Assembly (NCBI GenBank): GCA_023079485.1
Contig: CM041083.1
Location: forward strand, 172,725,480-172,789,479
Source: Archilochus colubris
Lineage: Eukaryota > Chordata > Aves > Apodiformes > Trochilidae
Direction: 5' to 3'
Length of the DNA: 64,000 nt
The first letter of the stretch is position 1; every line of letters begins with the position of its first letter. The translations under genes were made by a program, and so were the position numbers. This document shows positions 1-18,385 of the stretch, piece after piece. The notes beneath the pieces were generated by a model. The model was not told where the DNA came from, ran no database searches, and saw only the letters and a list, made by a program, of their open reading frames with translations.

Positions 1-326
1 ATGCAATGACATGTTGGGATACTGAAATTCTATGTTTCCTCACCAATAGCTTACTACTAAGAGGTCATGGTCAATTCAATATACATACTTACAGATATGT
101 ATATTTTAAAAGACACCAAATTCACCCTGTCAGTAATTTATGTAGTGAGAGATACTATTCTTTAAGAAAAGATAGGATATACATACGTAATTCTGGCCAC
201 AGAAAGAATTATGTTAAGCTGCAGAATTCAGAGGAAACATAGTCTCATATGATAATGTCAATGTTCAAAAAGTCAAATTCTAAACCGAAGCACTCCCTGA
301 AGTCAAAGTGTTTTCACAAGAGTTAC

Positions 327-413
327 CTATAATATTTCCAAGAGCCCAGACAGCTTGCTCACAAACATTCTGGTGTGGTGAATGAAGTAGTCTCAAGAAG
401 AGGGGTACTGCAT
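327..413 (-). CDS. KPNA3: KPNA3 exon 8 (importin subunit alpha-4, ARM repeats 2-3)
   Basis: Last KPNA3 exon in the window, 87 bp. On the minus strand it follows an acceptor ending ...ctgcag and is followed by gtaact. It completes codon 164 (N), encodes residues 165-192 and leaves one base of codon 193 (G). The peptide runs [14 protein letters not shown] then [15 protein letters not shown]186 and N190 form the WxxxN signature that lines the major NLS-binding groove in importin-alpha ARM repeats. Position 174 is H; from memory human KPNA3 has R here and KPNA4 has H, which I treat as an ancestral or tolerated change. The gene continues past the left edge, so the remaining ARM repeats and the C-terminus are absent from this window. 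Confidence 0.95.
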
Positions 414-6159
<5,746 letters not shown>

Positions 6160-6241
6160 TTAAACATAAAAGTAAAATAAGTAACTGTCATTATGAAAAA
6201 TGCATAGGAAATAAATTTCTGTGCCTTTGTTTATATTTTAC

Positions 6242-6294
6242 CTTGCAGCTTGGACAGCACTCAGTTGGATGACTGGGTTGTCACTTGTGGCGTT
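6242..6294 (-). CDS. KPNA3: KPNA3 exon 5 (start of ARM repeat 1)
   Basis: 53-bp exon encoding residues 86-102 plus two bases of codon 103. The peptide is NATSDNPVIQLSAVQAA, with R completed in exon 6. Acceptor is ttttcag and donor gtaaaa, a weaker donor than its neighbours. The introns on either side are only 90 and 93 bp. From memory human KPNA3 has VVQ where this has VIQ. Confidence 0.96.
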
Positions 6295-6387
6295 CTGAAA
6301 AAAACAATGAAACAAACAACAAACCAGTAAAAACCAAAAAGTATAGACCACGTACTTTTAATAAAAAAATAGTTGAGTGTAACATAC

Positions 6388-6417
6388 CTGCAGAATAGCT
6401 TCTAGTGTTACATTTTG
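6388..6417 (-). CDS. KPNA3: KPNA3 exon 4 (30-bp microexon)
   Basis: A microexon of exactly 30 bp (10 codons, phase 0 at both ends) encoding QNVTLEAILQ, residues 76-85, which links the IBB/acidic segment to ARM repeat 1. On the minus strand the acceptor is ...ttttcaag and the donor gtatgt. The acceptor lacks the usual cag, having aag. Because the exon is phase 0, skipping it would keep the frame and remove ten residues. Confidence 0.95.
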
Positions 6418-6613
6418 CTTGAAAAGAAAAAAAAAGTTTTATTAATTTCATTGCTAAATTAAATTCTTTTAAAACATTTAATACAATCAAACTAATTTTA
6501 ACAGTGCAGCAGTTCATAATTTTGGTTTCAAATAACTGCAAGACTTCTAGTGTTAAAGTAAAACCAGTACAAATTGTTTTGAGACAACACCAAAGTTATA
6601 AAAATTACTCTCA

Positions 6614-6748
<135 letters not shown>

Positions 6749-8380
6749 TTAATGCTTATTAGTACGGGGTGATGATATAATGGCCCCTTTCAAAAGGAAA
6801 GTTTAGGTAAGATTGCTTTCATAAAGACATTTGTAATTGCAAATAGAAGTTACAGTATTTCAGCTATAAGAAACTAGCAGCTTGCTAATCACAGTCAGAA
6901 CTAGGATAATCAATGACATTTGACTGAAATAAAAATTGTGGTTTGGGGGTCAATTTCCTAACATTTCCACACAAAGATCTGCATGCCATTAATGTTTAGC
7001 CATGCATAACCGGATTATTTTCCAGTGTAAGATTAGTTTTCAGATCAACCTACTTCAAAGTTCCTGGTTACATGTACATGGTTACACCTTGTGTGTAGAG
7101 TATCGAGCTCTCTGTATGCTGACACTATGTCTTGCTGACATTGTTAGCCTATTTTTTGACTTCCAGCAGAGCATTTCCCAGACTTAGTTCCTTTAAGGAA
7201 TTACTGTAGAAAAAAAGTTAAATTTTCAGTGGTAAAGTAACCATTTTAGTTTTCATCTTGCTTAATTAGAATAACCGAACACTTAACGCCCTATTTTAAA
7301 AATAACCAAACAATCAATTGTAACTGTATACAAATGTATTTTTTTACTAACTTAAAATGTCTTCAAAGTATTAGTCCAAAAGTATGAAGCAGTCTTTTCT
7401 GAATTTTAGACCATCTTTTCTTCGCTATGATGACTAGAGGTACAACCACAGACAGAAGGGGCAATGGAAGATAATGATGCAAGCATGTGTATCTGAACAT
7501 CTTTTTGTGTTTGCTGCTTTTTAGGAAAAAAAAGTGCATTAAGATTCCAATCTCTAAAGAAGCAAAACACTGAAAAGGTATAACAGCTGTAATTCCTAAA
7601 ATGTCTTATATTGGCAAGGAAATGCCAGCTTCTCAGAAATTGTATCATGCTTTGCTTGTAATGCATAAAAAAACTTCCAAAGAGAACCATGCTTTGAAGG
7701 AGTCCCTGGTATTTTATGTAAGAAAAACCAGCAACCTCAGGTCCCAGGTTCTGGGACTTGCTTAGTTTTTAGATATTTAAAAAAGAATTGAAAACAACTT
7801 TTTCATGCCTCCCTTTGAAAGGCTCTCAAGCAATACATTAAGATTTACTTTTTTTTCACATAACAGAATATTAAAACAACAAACAAGCACCAGAATTAAA
7901 TAGCCCTTTAATGCAGAAGACAACACTCTACAAACTTAGCATAGTTTAATTTTTACCAAGTCCAAGTACAGAAACCAGCACATGGGATCACATTCATTCA
8001 GCTAAACACTAAAGGTATTTTGTTGTGGTTTTGGACAGAAGGAAGCAGTAAACCCTAGCATTTGCCTGAAATCCCTCCAAAAAACCAAGGGTATGCAGGA
8101 GACATTTTAAGTCATTTTACTTCACTACTGTTGTATATGGAAACTTAAACAAGACCAAGATCTTCTCAACTGTGCTGACCCTAAATGGATGGCATCTACT
8201 CAGAAAGAGTAGACATACACAGCTACATCATCTCCAGTGACCAGTTTGTGTCAGGGTTTTGCCTCTACTTGGGGGTAATGTAAGGACTGCAGTATTCAAT
8301 TCCCCCAGAACACAAGGATGAAGATGTATCTTGAGATCCTCCTGAAACACCAGGGTGGCAGTGGCTGGAATACAGCAGTG

Positions 8381-8448
8381 AATCTCAGAATGGTTTGGAT
8401 TAAAAGGGACCTTTGGAACACAGCTAATCCAAACCTCCCCCATTCCAA
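8381..8448 (-). mobile_element. CR1 LINE, eroded 3' tail
   Basis: On the minus strand this reads approximately gaatgggggaggtttggatta, then a stretch like aggtcccttttaatccaaac, ending cattctgagatt. It is a degraded version of the CR1 3' end. Only about 65 bp are recognisable and the ends are approximate. Confidence 0.55.
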
Positions 8449-11400
8449 CACAGAGAATATAACTGGAACAAAGCAAGAGTCACACTGTGGGTGACTGAAC
8501 ACCAACCTCACAGAATGGTAGGAATGAACTGCATGGCCTTCAGCAGCCAAACAGCTGGAAAATCACCTCCCACACAAACACCAGGCTGTAAGTCTAGAGC
8601 GTGACAGTGGACAAAGCACTGGCTTATTCCATGTCACTTCACATGAAGAGCTTAATAAAGACTACCTGCCTGTAAGAATTATTTGATACACATTTCATGT
8701 TTATTCATAGTGAGCATGCTTCTGTACAAGTACTGTTAGTTTAAATAATTTGCTTAAGTATTTAGAGGGGCATGCACACATTCTCTCTGCTTGTGGCCAC
8801 AGAACTGGTGATGAACTCTTAAAGTTCTTCCAATTCCCTCAAAATCATTCAGGGCCTTAGACAAAGAGAAAAGGAAGATAACTTGTAAGTAAACACATAG
8901 GTACTGAAAAACAGTAAGAGAAAGTAACTTGCCTCTTTCCTTCAAGCAATTGTCCATACCTACAGTGATGCAGGGGGTATGTGCAAATGGTACTCCTCAT
9001 AAAACTCCATTTACCTGGAAGAACAGACACTGAAGGACTGGTCTGGCAGCAGCAGCATGCCATGTGGTCTAAACTAGTTGTTCTGCTCCTATCAGGTATG
9101 GAGATAGCATGGTGAAGGTGGTAACAACAATGGTGAAGCTGGTTACAAAGGAATAGCATTTCAAACTGTGGCACATCAAACACATTTAATCTCTGTTTAT
9201 ACTCCACCTGGGGAGACTCTCTTGACAAGATGAACACTGTATCAAACTAACTAGGAATAGTAGCCCAGTAGGACTGAGTAACACTGAAAAACCTTTCCAT
9301 TTGTAGTTGCACACTAAAGATGGCTGTAAGATACACCATAACTGAGCTAACCAACAGCCTAGCTCCCTCCTGTTCCAGCAAGCTAACAGCACCTTAGAGA
9401 GCCTTTCACAACCGTATACACAACCATCCAACTCCTTTGGCATCATGAGTATGCCTGAGAGAATGCTTCCTAATGTTAACCAAAATAGGTATGAGCAAGC
9501 ATATACATTCACATGCCAAGATACCCTAAATTCTTTAGGAGAGAGAGGTGAACTTCACAGGACATAACAAACTGCAGGTTGATGGCAGAATTTCTGCAAA
9601 TGTAGGCAAGAACTCCAGGTTGTCAAGTCATATGGTGTAACGAGCAGAAAAAAAAAATACTTTAACCAGGAAAAGTAAGAACAAGCAAGAATGTCCCTGT
9701 AGATACTTACTGCCTGCAGATGGCTGGGCTGGAAAACAACTGAGAAAAACATCTAACACAGGGGACCTTCCACAGCAGCCTGAAGCAGAGAGGCTAGTGC
9801 TTATTGAGAAGCAATAAAAACCTCTTACTAAAAGCTATTCTTATTAGCATTTCTTATACAGTCAAAATGGAATCTTCTCGTGCTAAAAAGTTGATCAAAG
9901 ACTATTTGAAACAGCTCTTCCCATTTGCAAAAGCATCCAACTCCTGGACAGCTAAACCACTGTACGCTGTTATTTCCTATACCACTCACTTCTCTGCATA
10001 AGGCAACAGGACAGGATTTGCAGCTTAGTATGCCCTTAAAATGCTCGTGTTTTGTTATACTGTGAAAAATTTAAAAGTTTTCACATCTTCTGCTGGGTCC
10101 TGTGGTGAAAATGCAGACAAACGAGCATACCTGAAATACATCTGTCCTGTCCAAAACCTGCTGAGAGAGCACTTTCAAAGGAAGAAGCATCAGACTGGAA
10201 TACATGGTGAAGGGTAAGACATTGTCAGCAACAGCACTAGGTAGCTCTCCTTCAAAAGGAAAGATCCTCAACCACTGGCTGAACCATGTGCCACAAAGCC
10301 TAAATGCTTACAAACAGCAGGACTGCTGGTGATAAAAGTGTCAACATTCTGGTAGAGATCCCATTACAGCAGTCTACAGAGTTTCTGTACAAATAAAAGG
10401 TATGTGGACACACACCAAGCAAAAATTGCAAATGGTTAGGAACAACAGTAATGACATAATGAGTGCACTTTTTTGTCCAATGTGATGATTTGTTAAGATC
10501 TGATGACAGAAAGGCATTGTTTGCTTCACTGATGGTGGGAAGGTCAGGCTGCCTGAACAGTAAATATACAAATACTGCAGATCCTGATACTTGTTTATCT
10601 TCTTGGAAGGTTGCCACAGGATTTTAAAAAATGCTTATCAATGCAAACAAGTTTCAAAGAAAACATGAGTAGCAGAAAAGGAATCCTTGTAGGCAAAGAG
10701 GATGTCTATCAAGCTGTGTGCTTTATTTAACTTAGTACTACTATAGGGCACTGTCAATAGGATATTCTAATGGAGCTGGGAAAGGTGATAAATACAAATT
10801 TATACATGCTTTGCAGAATCTGACACTTGGGGAAACTCTATGAAGAGTGTGTATTTATTGGGAAGCTTAAAGATCAAAAGGAAAAACAAACAAACAAGAA
10901 AATCTATGCCCTCAGGTAATAAACACCATTACAAAATACTTCTTCAGGTGAAAGGGTTAGGAACTCAGCAGCTAGTGGGAAGAAATTATTTTGGCATGAA
11001 ATTTAAGTACAGAACTTCAAGAAAATCTCAACATGAGAAACTTCCTCTGCTCTTACATCCCAGGAAAGACTAAAGGATCAGGCCAGTGACAGAGGTAGAT
11101 TCAGGTTGTCTGGGCATCCCTTTTAAGCTGCCACTGTTGTGACATAGTGAGCTGAACTTCCATGTTTCACTTCTATGTCATCTCCAATTTTGGTTTTGGG
11201 GGGTGAGAGCACCTGCCGTGGTCCATCACGAAGAAAAACTCTACCACTCCAACCTCATAGTAAAGGGCTGCTCTGACAACCTCTACTGAAGATGCTCTTA
11301 ACAAAAGTTTTCCTAGGTGGGCTATTTAGCTTGAGTGAATTTCTAACACTTATGGATATGAATCTGGGGAAAAATTCAGTGTCTTTGGAAATGACTGTTA

Positions 11401-14400
11401 CTTGACTATTCTTGCTGCCCTGGAACTCTAATTAACACGTAGAGAAAATCTGTAAATCTGCAAAAAGGCAGAACAGGTCAATTTGCTAACTCTACAAACC
11501 ACAGGTATCAGAATTAGTTCCCTAAACAGATAAAGAGAATACCTACAGAAACAGGGTTAGAAGATGAATCTCTATATTTGAGGTCTGCTAACTCACTTTT
11601 GTGACAAGAGGCTCTGTTGGCTAGTCCACACCTTTCTCAGAAATTGGGCTGGTTGACTAAAAATAAGTGGACACATACAGGTACCCAAGTGTGTGGCCCA
11701 ACTGCACCAAGTACAGCATGCAAAGACTGAGACCTGTTAAGTTAGGTAAAACCATGCTCTTCCCAAAATAGATTCAAGTAAGCATCCAGGGCATTTCTTC
11801 AGAGCCCTTCTCAACTAAGTCTCTAGAAGAATATACTGGGAATATCCTTTTCACTCCAAGAGCCTTTCAAGACAATTTGTGCTCTGGACAGGGACACCTC
11901 CAGAACAACATCATACTAATAGTGCTTCAGTCTCCCTGTGATTGTAGATATTTCTTTGAATTTGGTACTTACACCTAAAAATGTACTTCACAGTGAATGA
12001 AAAGCTACACATTGCCACTGAGCCAGAAAAGATGGAGCATAACTGAACCGAGTCTTACCATCCTGAACCTGAAAATGTGGACTTTTTTTTGTTCTGCATT
12101 CTCAGACTTTCTGAGAACCAAAAAAAGATTTTTCCCACCACAGGTCTCCCACCAGATGAAGACAGACTCCATTCCTCAAGGCTCAGAGCTTTATTTAGGA
12201 TCTACTGTGGACATAAGCAATCTTATCTAAGAAATATCAGGATAAGGACAAGTACAGTATGCCACAAACAGGTGAAAAAAAGACATAATGCTCATGGCTC
12301 CTTAATCCACCACATGTTTAACAAGTAATTGCTTTGTTGTACATCACACTTAACTGACAGCCAGAGCTTTCATGAACTCCTCTATATGAAGTCTAGGAGG
12401 CAGCCAGGTTTGCCATGAAAGTGAAAAATAAACTTTGTAAGAGATCCTGGAAGTTCTTACAATTCCAGTTAGTTAGCATGCCTTAAAGAAAAGGACCCTC
12501 TGTTTCTGCTGAGGTTTGAAGGTTTCCTTTGCAGAATGGTATCTAACTCAATGACCAATAACACTGACCTGGCTAAGAGGTACCCTTCTTAAAGCACAGT
12601 GACCCAAATTCTCACAGAAAGCCAAGCAGCCAGAACCAAAGGATTTCTCACAACAATGGAGTTACAGATTTTATTTAGGTGTGGAACCTTAAACTGAATC
12701 CTAACCATTACTTGCACATCCACTTCCCTTTGGAGTGAGAGTAATCAGCAAAATTAGCCAATTAATTTCAGGGTCCCTGTTGTAGGAGCCTTTGGGTCTC
12801 TCTGATGCTGAAATTAAGTGATAAACATTCTAAATCAGACTTTGCCAAGACACCACACTTGAGTCTGAATTCTAAATCCCAAGACAGTCTCCAATACCAT
12901 ACCTGGCATCACCTGTCTGGAAAAGAGAGCTGGCTACTTTCTAAGCTCTCTGGCCCATTGCTGCACTATCAGTATAGTCAGACACACTGCCACACTTTCA
13001 GAAGTGTAGTAGGTCTGTTCCCAAAATGCATAAAACACATGTTCAGCAAAGCTAATATGGAATCAGAAAAGGCACCTGACCATCAGGAGTATCATCTGAC
13101 TGTTTCCCAGTGCCAACCCATGCCTCAGCCAGATGACTGCTCCCTTTTATGCCTAAGATAGCTTTGTTAGCTTAAATCCTAATCAAATTGTGATAGGGAA
13201 AGAAAGAAAGAAAAAAAAAAGCTATCAAACCAATTCAAACACAAATCAAACAACAACAAAAAGAAAATAAGTAAAGTTTTTTTCTGAGTAAGAGCTGTGG
13301 TGTAAAGATACTGGAAATATTGTATTTTGAAACAGACTGTGTTGCAAATGCACCTTCATGTCTGTATTCTCAAAAGAATAACCACCTCACACTAATGCAT
13401 GCAGAAGTTGTTTACTACTGTTCAAAGCTGGGAGGTTTTTGATTTTTTCTACCTTATAGAACAGATGTACAGAACTTCATCAGATCCAACCATTTAATAT
13501 TTATACACAGGTTGGCTGAAAAGTCAGGCTAATGACTGTGTAGTGCTTCAACTGCACAGATCAAGAATATGCTCAGTTTGCCTGTTTTCTTCAAAAGATA
13601 GGTGTAGACTGAGCATCTGCATAGCTGGGAATAAGGGAAAAGATCCCTTTTTTTAAGTTTTGAAGAGGCAGTGCTGTATTACTAAAGTCATGCCAACACA
13701 GATATTTCCTGAATTTAGCATCCTTATGCTAGGGTAGCACTATTAGCTGTAAAGGTGAAGAATGAAGCAACAATATCTACAGCTTATCCTTTCCACTGCT
13801 GGAGCTTAGTAAAATATTTCCTTTTACATTTCAGTCCCAATTCTGTACCAGAAATAATGGCCTCTTATCTGCTACAGAGTTCCCACAGCAAACCAGTTTG
13901 CCACCACTGTCAGTTCAGTTGCTGCAAACAACTGACAGAGGTGGAATCTCTCAATAAAGCAGGTTTCTTCTGGTCTCTGCAGTGGAAGATGTTCAGCAAA
14001 CACTCCAAAGAACACAATTCCCTACATTTAAGAGCTCTGCAGCTGCTGTTTGCTCTGGATTTACAGTCTGACCTACACCCAAGTGCACAGGGTGCTCTAC
14101 ATATGTAACTGATGTTTGCATGTGCAGCTTTCAGTGAAAAGTCACTAGCAGCTCAGATGCTTCCTCTTCATTTTCATACATGTATTACTGGCACATTCAA
14201 GATTCCTTCCACCCAAACCAATCTATTGCCTTGTCTTAAGCCTGTGACTTGCTCCCCACCATGCTTCTGTAATAAAATGTTCTTAAAACTGAAACCCATT
14301 ACAAAAAACCAATTACGAGAATTAAATTAAAAATTCTCATTTTGCACTGTAAAGGTCTCTCCAAAGACTCCACTGCAATTACTGCATGCAGTCTTAATTT

Positions 14401-14802
14401 AACTAGATGTATGAGGATGTGCTGCATTAGCTAAGCCATCTTTTACAGTTTTGTTTTGCTAGCAGGCACAGGTTGCCCCAGTCCCATGAATGACTCTTCC
14501 CAGTACAGATTTCAGTCACACTGTCAGTTTGAGCAAAGACTTCTAACACACCAACATAAAATAAACTTCAACTGCAGGTAACTCAGATACCAACATTCAT
14601 TACCTGAATCTCATTTTAAGCAAAAACTGGCTTATTTCATTTTTCACTTGGTACCTGCCACTTGATATGAAAGCAGCTTTATCCACACCTTGGTCATCTG
14701 CCAGTACTGATGATGCCATACCTCACTTAAGCCACACAAAACATTAAAACATCTTCAGACAGTTTCTTTGGTTAGGAAAACATGAAAGCATCAAACAATT
14801 TA

Positions 14803-16670
14803 TAGAATCATCATAGAACCATAGAATGGCTAGGAGAGGACCTTAAAGATCACCTAGTTCAAACCCCCCTGCATGGGCGGAGACATCTTCCACCAGACCA
14901 GGCTGCTCAAGGTCCCATCCAACCTGGCCTTGAACACTTCCAGGGAGGGGGCAGCCACAACTTCCTTGGGCAACCTGTGCCAGTGTCTCACTACTTGCAA
15001 AATAAAGAATTTCTTCCTAATATCTAACCTAAATCTCCCCTCCTCAAGTCTGAAACCATTTCACTACACACCCATGTAAAAGCCCCTACCCCATCTTTCT
15101 TGTAGGCCCTCTTCAGATATTGGAAGGTTGCTATAGGGTCACCTCAGAGCCTCCTTTTCTCCAGGCTGAACAACCCCAACTTCCTCAGCCTTTCTTCACA
15201 GGGATGGTTCTCCAGCTCTCTAATCATTTTAGTGGCTCTCTTCTGGACTCATTCCAGGACTTCCATGCCCTTCTTATGCTGGGGACTCCAGAACTGAACA
15301 CAGTACTCTAGGTGGGGTCTCACAAGTGCAGAGCAGAGGGGGAGATTCACCTCCTTTGACTGCTGTCTGTGCTGCTTTTGACGCACCCCAAGACTCACTT
15401 GGCTTTCTGAGCTGCAAGCACACACTGATTGCTCACGTTGAGCTTCTGGTTCACCAGCACCCCCAAGTCCTTCTCCTCAGAGCTGCCCACAATCCTTCCT
15501 CCTCCCAACCTGTATTCGTGCCTGGTATTGCCTCAACCCAGGTGCAGAACCTTGCACTTGACCTTGCTGAACTTCATGCAGTTTGCACGATCCCACTTCT
15601 CAAGCCTGTCAAGGTCCCTCTGGATGCCATCCCTTCCCTCTACAATGTTGACTTCACCACACAGTTTGGAGTTGTCAGCAAACTTGCTGAGGGTGCATTC
15701 AATTCCACTGTCCGTGTCTCTGACAAAGATGTTAAACAGCACTGGTCTGAGTACTGACCCTTGAGGAACACCACTCATCACACATCTCCATTTGGACACT
15801 GAGACACTGATCACAGCTCTGGGTGTGACCACTCAGCCAGTTCTTTATCCAGTGGTCCATCCACCAAATCCATATCATTCCACTTTAGAGATCACAATGT
15901 CAAGTGGGAAAGTGTCAAATGCTTTGCACAGGTCCAGGTAGATGACATCTGTTGTTCTGCATTTGTCCCTTGAGGCTGTGACCCCATTGTAAAAGGCCAC
16001 CAAATCAGTCAAACAGGACTTGCCCTTAGTGAAGCCGTGTTGGCTGTCACCAACCACCTCTTTGTTATCTGCTTGCCTTAGCAGAGCCTTCAGGAGGATC
16101 TGCTCCATGATCTTGCCAGGCAGAGAGGTGAAACTGACTGCCTTGGAGTTCCCTGGGTCTTCTTTTTGTCCATTTTTGAAAATAGGGGTTATGCTTCCCC
16201 TTTTCCAGTCAGCAGGAACTTCACCAGACTGCCATGACTTTTCAAATACAATGGACAGTGGCTTTGCAACTTCACCCGCCAGTTCTTTCAGGAGCCGTGG
16301 GTGAATCCCATCAGGCCCAAGGACTTGTTCACCTTCAGGTTCTTTAGGTGGTCTCAAACCTGCTCTTCATCTACAATGATGATGATCTAATCTACCTGCT
16401 TTTCATCTTCCTTTTCCCAGTCCCTGCCTTTGGCTTCTGCAACATGGAGAGTGTGACCGGAGTCCTTGCCAGTGAAGATGGAGGCAAAGCAGTCATTGAG
16501 TACCTCAGCTTTCTCTACATCTTGGGTGACCAAGATCTCCTGTTGCCTTTTGGAGTGTGCCCACATTTCCCTACTCTTCCTCTTATCTATAGAAATTTTT
16601 CCTGTTGTCCTTAGCCTGCCAGATCTAGTTCTCTCTGTGCCTTTGCTTTCCTAATCTGATCTCTGCTTCT
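14803..16670 (-). mobile_element. CR1 LINE, 5'-truncated copy with ORF2 remains
   Basis: About 1.87 kb of CR1 in the minus orientation, the same as KPNA3. The 3' tail is at the left (atagaatcatcatagaacca on the plus strand), followed rightwards by the 3' UTR and then the reverse transcriptase region of ORF2. The right boundary is placed near 16670, where this copy stops matching the CR1 at 26840-28548. It is truncated before the endonuclease, interrupted by frameshifts and therefore dead. It is non-LTR retrotransposon sequence inside intron 2. Confidence 0.93.
15533..16357 (-). pseudogene. CR1 ORF2 reverse transcriptase remnant
   Basis: Broken reverse transcriptase of the CR1 clade. The upstream open segment (15875-16357) contains [20 protein letters not shown], the [12 protein letters not shown] helix and the motif-A block [11 protein letters not shown]. 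The downstream segment (15533-15832) is in another frame and contains [17 protein letters not shown] and a motif-C block FADN where an active enzyme has FADD. The frameshift lies between 15833 and 15874. The missing second aspartate alone would abolish polymerisation. Normally ORF2 would also supply an AP-like endonuclease, which is absent here. Confidence 0.9.
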
Positions 16671-18340
16671 AAGAGCAATGATGACACATCAATAGATAAC
16701 ACATCATACTCATGTAAGTATTAGGTTGGGCTTTTTTTTCCCAGTCACCTGGATCCAATTAGGTGCCTTCAACTAATTCTTATAGTCTCAAGATGAATCT
16801 TACAAATACTTATTTTAGATACTGTAATGAGATATAGATTTTTTAAAATAACACCTGAAAATAGAAAAAGTCTTTTTTTACGAACAGCAGAAGGAAGGCA
16901 TGAAAATACTTGCACAGGATTTTGGTAGCTCCTACACAATCAGGTGACAAGTGCAGACAAAATTTCTGAAAAACAAGTCAAGCTAATTTCTATCAACAAC
17001 TGTTATTTACAAACCCTTCGCCTTGGTTTTAGCAGAGCTTTTGTGTTCTCTCTCATGTTTGCAAATAATGAAATAAAAAATTAGAAGAAATTGGGTAGGT
17101 GTGAACTCCTAAGTAACCCCCACTGTCAATGATTCATCTGACAGATTAGATAGGCATCAAATGGGAGACCCAGGAGTTTGTACTACATATAGAATATCAA
17201 CAGCATGAACTTCCACCAAGTCATTATCAAAAATACTAGAAAACATGGATGATACCAAGGCATGAAAATCTTGAAGCATACTGGGGAATGGAAATGAATG
17301 TGCATTCACATGGAAAATGCAGATGCAATTCAGGAGACAAGAAGCAATCATGTTAAAATTTCTGCAGTTATTTAACTATGCAAACAGAGAATATAAGTAA
17401 CTACTCCTGCTTTCTACTACTCCTGTGGTACAGTAGGAAGTGTCTGAAGGATACAACAGATCAGAGACTGAGTGCAAGTCAACAACATACTCAAATATAA
17501 ATAAGAATATTGTATTAAGAATTGTTCCTCAGCATGCCATTTGAACCTCAGCTGTGGCCCACACCCTTCAAGACTTCCACACTTCCAGAAAGATACAGGC
17601 AATTTGGATCTGAGAAGCAGCAACAATTCAAATCTAGGAAATGGGTAAAAGGGTAAATAACTGAATTTGCCTCAAAAGGATAAAGCCAATAACTCTACTC
17701 AAATACATTGAAGGTAACCCAAAGGCAGACAAAAGTTTAGTCCTTCTCTTTACACACACAGCCAAAGAGTAGTTTAGCTTGTGAAAGCAAGCAAGACTTT
17801 ATAGTGCCTAGAAAGGTTGTTGGAAGTGTTATGAATGACAAGGCTGTAACAAATCGTGTGTTTCTAGCAGCACACTGAACTCAGTCACCTCTCAGGATCA
17901 TGATCGTCCTGCATATACTGGTATTTAACCAATATATCAAAAATCTGACCCTAAAAAATTAACTTCCTGTACAGTACAGAAGCCCTAATTTCCAGAAAAG
18001 AAACGTACTTTCTAAATGCTAGAACTCTTCCCATTTGGAGACTTTAAACATTGGAACAGCTTCACTGTAATGACTTAAGAACTGGTGCAGAAACTGAATA
18101 TGGATTATTTCCAACCAATACACTGGAGTAAAGCAGTGCTGTTCTACTGTACTGAGCATAAGGAGTTGGAGAGCAAACTTAACATTAGAATCTGCAGTTA
18201 GTAATTTACAGATTTACAACTCTTCTATATAAGTTTGGAGCCATAAAGCAAAAGGTATGGCAAAATATTTAGCTAAGATACCAGGATCATTATTAGCTAA
18301 GTAAACTAGATGATGAAAACAAAAACAAAAGCAGACTCAC

Positions 18341-18385
18341 CTTTCGCAATTCAATTGTAACTTCATTTCTGTGTCTTCTCATAGT
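18341..18385 (-). CDS. KPNA3: KPNA3 exon 2 (IBB domain)
   Basis: A 45-bp exon, phase 0 at both ends, encoding residues 31-45: TMRRHRNEVTIELRK. Acceptor is tttacag and donor gtgagt. It forms the middle of the importin-beta-binding domain, a basic helix that binds importin beta. From memory human KPNA3 has V where this has I at residue 41, a conservative difference. It is isolated between introns of 20.6 and 11.6 kb. Confidence 0.96.
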
